In this document: positions 59,742-64,000 of the stretch, one piece after another | Numbering within the stretch: the stretch's first letter is position 1 | How the letters are laid out: each line of letters starts with the position of its first letter | NCBI RefSeq assembly: GCF_014201095.1 | Contig: NZ_JACHDN010000001.1 | Coordinates: forward strand, 1,426,001 to 1,490,000 | Origin: Cellulomonas hominis | GTDB taxonomy: Bacteria; Actinomycetota; Actinomycetes; Actinomycetales; Cellulomonadaceae | Length of the DNA: 64,000 nucleotides | Direction: 5' to 3' | Made by a program: the position numbers and the translations under genes | The notes under the pieces: model-generated | Databases searched by the model: none | Told to the model about the DNA's origin: nothing | What the model saw: only the letters and a program-made list of their open reading frames with translations

Positions 59742-59779
59742 GAGGCCCCTCACCCGGGCGAACCGGGTGGGGGGCTCTC
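59742..59779 (+). terminator. Terminator after tRNA-Ser
   Basis: GAGGCCCCTCACCCGG (from 59742) pairs with CCGGGTGGGGGGCTC (ending about 59778), with one bulge, around GCGAA. It lies 7 bases after the tRNA. Confidence 0.75.
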
Positions 59780-59845
59780 GCGTTCCCGGGCGCGCGGGCC
59801 GGCCCACGGCCGCTCCCCGAGCCGGCGCCTCCGCCCCGCCCGGCG

Positions 59846-60211
59846 TCAGCCGTCCTCGTCCGACCCCTCGTACAGCCCGATCTGGTTGCCCTCGGTGTCG
59901 ACGAACACCGCCCACCAGCTCGTCGGGCTGATCTCCGTCTTCGGCAGCACCTCCCGACCGCCGAGCTCGGCCACGCGCCGCAGGGTGTCGTCGATCGAGT
60001 CGACCTCGACGTACGACCGCGGCCGGTCGAAGCCCTCGTCCCGCGGCGCGAGCCCGCCGCCGCTGATCTGGTTGGGCGCCCGCCACATCGGGTAGCCCTC
60101 GAATCCGGGCATCTCCTGGATGTCCCAGCCGAGCACCGCGGTGTAGAACTCCCGGGCCCGCGCGAGATCCGCGACGGGGATGTCGATGTGCGTGATGTCG
60201 CCGTGTCCCAT
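59846..60211 (-). CDS. VOC family protein (copy A)
   Basis: A 121-residue glyoxalase/VOC protein. HIDIPVADLARAREFYTAVL holds the first metal-ligand His and ends in GNQIGLYEGS with the second Glu/Asp. Two betaalphabetabetabeta halves are present. It is very similar to the next gene (copy B), so a tandem duplication is clear. The ATG at 60211 follows AGGAGACGG. Substrate is unknown; VOC members of this size include bleomycin- and fosfomycin-type resistance or small-molecule isomerases, which cannot be told from sequence. Confidence 0.9.
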   Translation of the reverse strand: MGHGDITHIDIPVADLARAREFYTAVLGWDIQEMPGFEGYPMWRAPNQISGGGLAPRDEGFDRPRSYVEVDSIDDTLRRVAELGGREVLPKTEISPTSWWAVFVDTEGNQIGLYEGSDEDG

Positions 60212-60246
60212 GTCCGTCTCCTGTCGTTCCGTCGCCGGGTCCGCCG

Positions 60247-60612
60247 TCAGCCGGCCTCGGTCACGCCCTCGTAGAGCCCGATCTCGTTCCCGTCCGGGTC
60301 GAGGAGCACCGCGGACCAGCTCGTGGCGCTGATCTCCGTCTTCGGCACGCGGACCTGCCCGCCGTGCTCGGTCACGCGCCGCAGCACGTCGTCGATGGAG
60401 TCGACCTCGACGTAGGCGCGCGGCGCGTCCAGCTGCTCGCCGCGCTGGACGAGGCCGCCGCCGTTCATCTGGTTCGGGCCGCGCCACATCGGGTAGCCCT
60501 CGAAGCCCGGGTACTCCTGGACGCCCCAGCCGAAGAGGTCGTTGTAGAACGCGGTCGCGCGCGCGAGGTCGTCGGCCGGGATCTCGTGGTGCGTGATGTC
60601 GCCGTGTGCCAT
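60247..60612 (-). CDS. VOC family protein (copy B)
   Basis: A 121-residue VOC protein opening MAHGDITHHEIPADDLARAT and ending LDPDGNEIGLYEGVTEAG. It has the same length as copy A and shares the blocks GFEGYPMWR, RRPRSYVEVDSIDD-like and PKTEISATSWSAV. Preceded by a strong GGGAGGGG ribosome site, it is the first of the pair; copy A follows 35 bases later. Divergence between the copies is greatest in the loop after residue 48 (QRGEQLDAPRA against PRDEGFDRPRS), which may reflect different substrates. Confidence 0.9.
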   Translation of the reverse strand: MAHGDITHHEIPADDLARATAFYNDLFGWGVQEYPGFEGYPMWRGPNQMNGGGLVQRGEQLDAPRAYVEVDSIDDVLRRVTEHGGQVRVPKTEISATSWSAVLLDPDGNEIGLYEGVTEAG

Positions 60613-60697
60613 GTCCCCTCCCGGGGGCCGGTGACCCCGCGCCGCTGCGGGATCGGCTGCCGCCCAGCCTAGGGACGGCCACCGACACGGGCGAGGG

Positions 60698-61603
60698 TCA
60701 GCCCTTCGACCGCTTCGGGGCGACGAACGTCCGGACGCGCCGGGCGGCGACGGCGAGCTGCACGTCGCGGTACTGCGCGGCGCGGTGCATCTGGCCGCGC
60801 AGGTCGCTGCCGGACGGGCGGTGCCGCAGGTCGCACGGCACCTCGACGGCAACGAACCCCTTGCGGAGCAGGTCGATCGTCATGCCGGTCTCGACGCCCC
60901 ACCCGCGGGCGAGCGGCGTCGCGGCCTCGAAGGCCTCGCGGGTCAGGCAGCGCATGCCGGACAGCGGCTGGGTCGGGGTCCACCCCGTCATCGACTGGAT
61001 CGCGCGGCGGGCGGCGCCGACGACGATGCCCCGGCCCCCGGCACCGGGCTGCGGCGGCAGCAGGGCGATCGACACGTCCGCGGTGCCCTCGAGGACCGGG
61101 GGCACGAGCGGCGCGGTGTTCACCGCGGTCTCGCCGAGGTCGCCGTCGATGAACAGCAGCAGGCGCGGCGGGCGGTCCGGGGCGTCACGCATGGCGACGA
61201 CGGCGGCGCCGGTCTCCATGGCGGCGGCCTTGCCCCGGTTGTGCGAGTGCCGGACGACCACCGCGCCGGCCTCGCGGGCGACGTGCTGGGTGTTGTCCTC
61301 GGACCCGTCGTCCACGACGAGCACGAGGTCCACGTGCGGGATCGCCCGCGCGGAGCGGACGGTGGCGGCGATGCGGCGGGACTCGTCCTTCGCGGGGATG
61401 ACGACGGCGACGCGCTGCCGGGAGCGGCCGGTGCGGGCCGTCGTCGTCGCGGCCTCCAGCGGCGCGGTCGGCGCCGGCTGGTGGCGGCGGGGCTTGCGCG
61501 GTGCGGGCTCCGCCGGGGTCGCGGCCTCGTCGGGCGCCGCGCCCTGGGCAGGGCGGTCGGCGACCGGTCGATCCTCGGTCCTGTCCTCCGCCGCGCCCGT
61601 CAC
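60698..61603 (-). CDS. Family 2 glycosyltransferase
   Basis: A 301-residue GT-A enzyme. The N-terminal 60 residues are Ala/Pro-rich linker; the catalytic domain starts VAVVIPAKDESRRIAATVRS, with the nucleotide/metal DDGSEDNT motif, a DGDLG aspartate pair, and ends VETGMTIDLLRKGFVAVEVP. It resembles glucosyl-3-phosphoglycerate synthase (GpgS)-like and dolichyl-phosphate-mannose-synthase-like enzymes. A GTG at 61603 follows TAGGCT (leaderless). Adjacent VOC genes are probably not linked. Confidence 0.85.
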   Translation of the reverse strand: MTGAAEDRTEDRPVADRPAQGAAPDEAATPAEPAPRKPRRHQPAPTAPLEAATTTARTGRSRQRVAVVIPAKDESRRIAATVRSARAIPHVDLVLVVDDGSEDNTQHVAREAGAVVVRHSHNRGKAAAMETGAAVVAMRDAPDRPPRLLLFIDGDLGETAVNTAPLVPPVLEGTADVSIALLPPQPGAGGRGIVVGAARRAIQSMTGWTPTQPLSGMRCLTREAFEAATPLARGWGVETGMTIDLLRKGFVAVEVPCDLRHRPSGSDLRGQMHRAAQYRDVQLAVAARRVRTFVAPKRSKG

Positions 61604-61741
61604 GCGCCACAGCCTAACGATCGGACCCCGGCGCGGCGCTCTGCGAGGGCGGGACACGCGGAGGCTGCACAGGACGGTCACACCGGCGGCGCGACGTCGT
61701 CACCTGCGGTTCCGCGCGGGACCGCCGGACCCCGGGGACGC

Positions 61742-61785
61742 CGGAGGCCGGCACCCGCGGACCGCTCCGCGCGTGCCGGCCTCCG
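61742..61785 (-). terminator. Terminator after the DUF5926 gene
   Basis: CGGAGGCCGGCAC (61742-61754) pairs perfectly with GTGCCGGCCTCCG (61773-61785) around an 18-base loop, 15 bases beyond the stop codon on the minus strand. Confidence 0.75.
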
Positions 61786-61800
61786 CCGGGCCGGGTCGCC

Positions 61801-62628
61801 TCAGCGCAGCGTGACCTGCCGGGCGACGATGCCGGCGCGGGCGCGGCGGGCGTTCGCGTCGAGCGGCTCCGTCTCGGCCACCGCGGCGGCGAACGTCGGC
61901 GCGAACGCGGCCACCGCGTCCTCGATGTCCTCCGCCTCGCTGCCGCGCGCCAGCTCCCAGACCGGCACGACCAGGCCGTTGGACCGGAAGTAGCCGATGA
62001 ACTTCGCGCCGTCGAAGCCCGACTCGCGGCGGCCGTGCAGACGGGCGAGGCCGTCGATGACCTGCTGCTCGTCGTGCGGCTGCGCCCAGCGCAGGTACTC
62101 GCGGGCACCCATGCGGACCCAGTAGCCGGCGTCGACGGCGGCGAGCTTCTTGGTGCCGACGACGCCCGCGTCGGCCTCCTCGACGGCGGCCTTGAGCTCG
62201 GGCGTCATCTCGGTGCCGGCGGCGATCCAGTAGGAGAAGGAGTCCTCGACCGTCACCTCGAAGGGCACGGTCAGGTCGAGCACGTCCTGCAGGCGCGGGC
62301 CGGGGCCGGGCAGGCCGGACTGCTGGACGGCGGTGCCGGGCTCGGAGTCCAGCGCCTCCAGGAGGGCGGCGGCGAGGTCGCGGCTCGCGTCGCCGGAGCC
62401 CCCGACGGTCTGCAGGGCGAGCAGCACGACGCCGTCGGCGCGGTGCAGGGCGGCCCAGCCGTCGGGCAGCACGGTGGTGACCGTGACGTCGCGGGCGCCG
62501 TGCTCGGCGGTGGTGCGGGCGGTCGCGGTGGCGGCGGGGACGAGCTCGCGCAGGGCGACCCAGTCGGGCTCACCGGGGAGACCCTCGAAGGGGCGCAGCA
62601 CGAACTCGACGGAGGATGCGGAGGCCAT
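61801..62628 (-). CDS. DUF5926 family protein
   Basis: A 275-residue soluble protein of the actinobacteria-specific DUF5926 family. Its conserved text includes [59 protein letters not shown] and [18 protein letters not shown]. No catalytic motif is seen. The ATG at 62628 lies 7 bases after TACCCT on that strand (leaderless). It is divergent from pgm. Function is unknown. Confidence 0.87.
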   Translation of the reverse strand: MASASSVEFVLRPFEGLPGEPDWVALRELVPAATATARTTAEHGARDVTVTTVLPDGWAALHRADGVVLLALQTVGGSGDASRDLAAALLEALDSEPGTAVQQSGLPGPGPRLQDVLDLTVPFEVTVEDSFSYWIAAGTEMTPELKAAVEEADAGVVGTKKLAAVDAGYWVRMGAREYLRWAQPHDEQQVIDGLARLHGRRESGFDGAKFIGYFRSNGLVVPVWELARGSEAEDIEDAVAAFAPTFAAAVAETEPLDANARRARAGIVARQVTLR

Positions 62629-62712
62629 GCCGACGAGGGTACCGGGCGCGCTCGTCCACAGGTTCCCTGCCCAGCCCGCCGCCGCGGCCGCTTCGGTGGC
62701 AGGATCGACGCC

Positions 62713-64000
62713 ATGGACCCGCGCGCCGGAACCCCTGCCCAGCCCTCCGACCTGGTGGACGTCGACGCGATGCTCGCCGCGTACCACGACCGCCGTCCCG
62801 ACCTGGACGACCCCGCGCAGCGCGTGGTGTTCGGCACCAGCGGGCACCGGGGGTCGAGCCTCGACGGCGCGTTCAACGAGGCGCACATCGTGGCGATCAC
62901 CGCGGCGATCGTCGAGTACCGGCGGGCCCAGGGCACCGACGGCCCCCTGTTCATCGGGCGGGACACCCACGGGCTGTCGCTGCCCGCGTGGAGCACGGCG
63001 CTCGAGGTGCTGGCCGCCGCCGGCGTCGAGGTGCGGGTGGACGCCCGGGACTCGTGGACGCCGACCCCGGCCGTCTCGCACGCGATCCTGCTGCACAACG
63101 GCGCGGCGACCTCCGAGGGCGTGCGCGCGTCGGGCCCGGGCCTGGCCGACGGCATCGTCGTCACCCCGTCGCACAACCCGCCCCGGGACGGCGGCTTCAA
63201 GTACAACCCGCCGCACGGCGGTCCCGCGGGGTCCGAGGCGACCTCCTGGATCGCGGACCGCGCGAACGAGCTGCTGGCCGGCGGCGTGGACCGCGTGCCC
63301 CGCGTGAGCCTGGACGCCGCGCTCGCCGCCGACACCACGCGCAAGCACGACTACCTCGGCGCGTACGTCGACGACCTGGTGCACGTGCTCGACCTGGACG
63401 CGATCCGGTCGGCGGGCGTGCGGATCGGCGCGGACCCGCTGGGCGGCGCGTCCGTCGAGTACTGGGGCGCCATCGCCGAGCGGTACGGGCTGGACCTCAC
63501 CGTCGTGAACCCGCGGGTCGACCCGCAGTGGTCGTTCATGACGCTCGACTGGGACGGCAAGATCCGGATGGACTGCTCGTCGCCGTCCGCGATGGCCTCG
63601 CTGGTCACCGCGATGGGCGGGGACGCCCCGTTCGACATCGCCACCGGCAACGACGCGGACTCCGACCGGCACGGCATCGTCACCCCCGACGCCGGGCTGA
63701 TGAACCCGAACCACTACCTCGCGGTGGCGATCCGCTACCTGTACTCCGGCGCCCGCCCCGGCTGGCCGGCGGACGCGGCGATCGGCAAGACGCTGGTGTC
63801 GTCCTCGCTGATCGACCGGGTCGCCCGCTCCCTCGACCGGCGGCTGCTGGAGGTGCCGGTCGGCTTCAAGTGGTTCGTCCCCGGGCTGCTGGACGGCTCG
63901 GTCGGGTTCGGCGGCGAGGAGTCCGCGGGGGCGTCGTTCCTGCGCACCGACGGCTCCGTGTGGACCACCGACAAGGACGGGATCATCCTCGCGCTGCTCG
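62713..64000 (+). CDS. pgm: Alpha-D-glucose-phosphate-specific phosphoglucomutase, 3' end cut by window
   Basis: 429 codons of an expected about 545-560. The phosphoserine loop is [20 protein letters not shown] (Ser in PSHNP). The metal loop is [14 protein letters not shown] (D-x-D-x-D), and the sugar-binding loop is [29 protein letters not shown] is the N-terminal GTSGxR signature. It interconverts glucose-1- and glucose-6-phosphate. The ATG at 62713 follows CAGGAT by 7 bases. The frame is open to the window edge. Confidence 0.96.
   Translation, partial: MDPRAGTPAQPSDLVDVDAMLAAYHDRRPDLDDPAQRVVFGTSGHRGSSLDGAFNEAHIVAITAAIVEYRRAQGTDGPLFIGRDTHGLSLPAWSTALEVLAAAGVEVRVDARDSWTPTPAVSHAILLHNGAATSEGVRASGPGLADGIVVTPSHNPPRDGGFKYNPPHGGPAGSEATSWIADRANELLAGGVDRVPRVSLDAALAADTTRKHDYLGAYVDDLVHVLDLDAIRSAGVRIGADPLGGASVEYWGAIAERYGLDLTVVNPRVDPQWSFMTLDWDGKIRMDCSSPSAMASLVTAMGGDAPFDIATGNDADSDRHGIVTPDAGLMNPNHYLAVAIRYLYSGARPGWPADAAIGKTLVSSSLIDRVARSLDRRLLEVPVGFKWFVPGLLDGSVGFGGEESAGASFLRTDGSVWTTDKDGIILALL

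Noticed and set aside
59651-59779. tRNA-Ser as an integration site of a mobile element
   Set aside because: No integrase gene or direct repeat of the tRNA 3' end is seen nearby, and the following genes are of ordinary composition.

Overview
The window is about 75% G+C chromosomal DNA from a high-GC actinobacterium. Actinobacterial markers are a WhiB protein, an AfsR/BTAD-type regulator, an orphan GlnR response regulator, DUF2516, DUF5063 and DUF5926 proteins and a nitrobindin-like FABP protein. Many genes look leaderless, with a TAnnnT box 6-10 bases before an ATG or GTG. Gene content and base composition fit Micrococcales, most likely the Cellulomonas group (inference). No insertion sequence, phage, integrase or CRISPR array was seen. 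The first gene (PhnB-like VOC) and the last (phosphoglucomutase) run off the window.

Layout. 0-5.4 kb: a minus-strand operon SDR / TetR / SCP2-like / class III aminotransferase / MFS, behind an 18-bp palindrome. 5.6-10.7 kb: a DrrAB-type ABC exporter, converging on a 1082-residue BTAD-STAND regulator. 10.8-24.8 kb: DksA-like protein, aminotransferase, macrodomain, GNAT, a minus-strand housekeeping run (dtd, asparaginase, DUF2516, FUSC, YgfZ, nitrobindin, 35-residue membrane protein), a DUF4395/thioredoxin pair, glnR, nhaA and an alpha/beta hydrolase. 24.8-31.8 kb: nth, an RsiG-like protein, a Crp/GlxR regulator, RidA/DUF4177, whiB4-ponA2-metallophosphoesterase and tRNA-Pro. 31.8-42.9 kb: a diguanylate cyclase, two ABC-2 systems (one with a YtrA-type GntR regulator), asd-lysC, TetR-TauE divergent from ohr, and DUF5063-recR-dnaX. 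45.6-50.3 kb: a methionine ABC transporter with two paralogous MetQ lipoproteins, each preceded by a cysteine-containing leader peptide. 50.3-57.9 kb: a lactate/glycolate oxidase pair, LysE/Lrp, a Ser/Thr kinase and an FtsX/MacB ABC pair. 58-64 kb: SRP RNA, GNAT, AAA ATPase, tRNA-Ser, twin VOC proteins, glycosyltransferase, DUF5926 and pgm.

With the leader ORFs and the SRP RNA counted, no gene-free stretch exceeds about 300 bases. The longest gaps (46.0, 47.1 and 47.4 kb) lie in the met locus and hold hairpins and inverted repeats.

The best candidates for something undescribed are the duplicated leader-peptide arrangement in the met locus, the SDR-TetR-SCP2-aminotransferase-MFS operon (with an apparent AUC start), heptameric direct repeats in front of the DrrAB-type exporter beside an AfsR-like regulator, and an RsiG-like protein with a degenerate c-di-GMP motif and a sigma-28-like upstream sequence.
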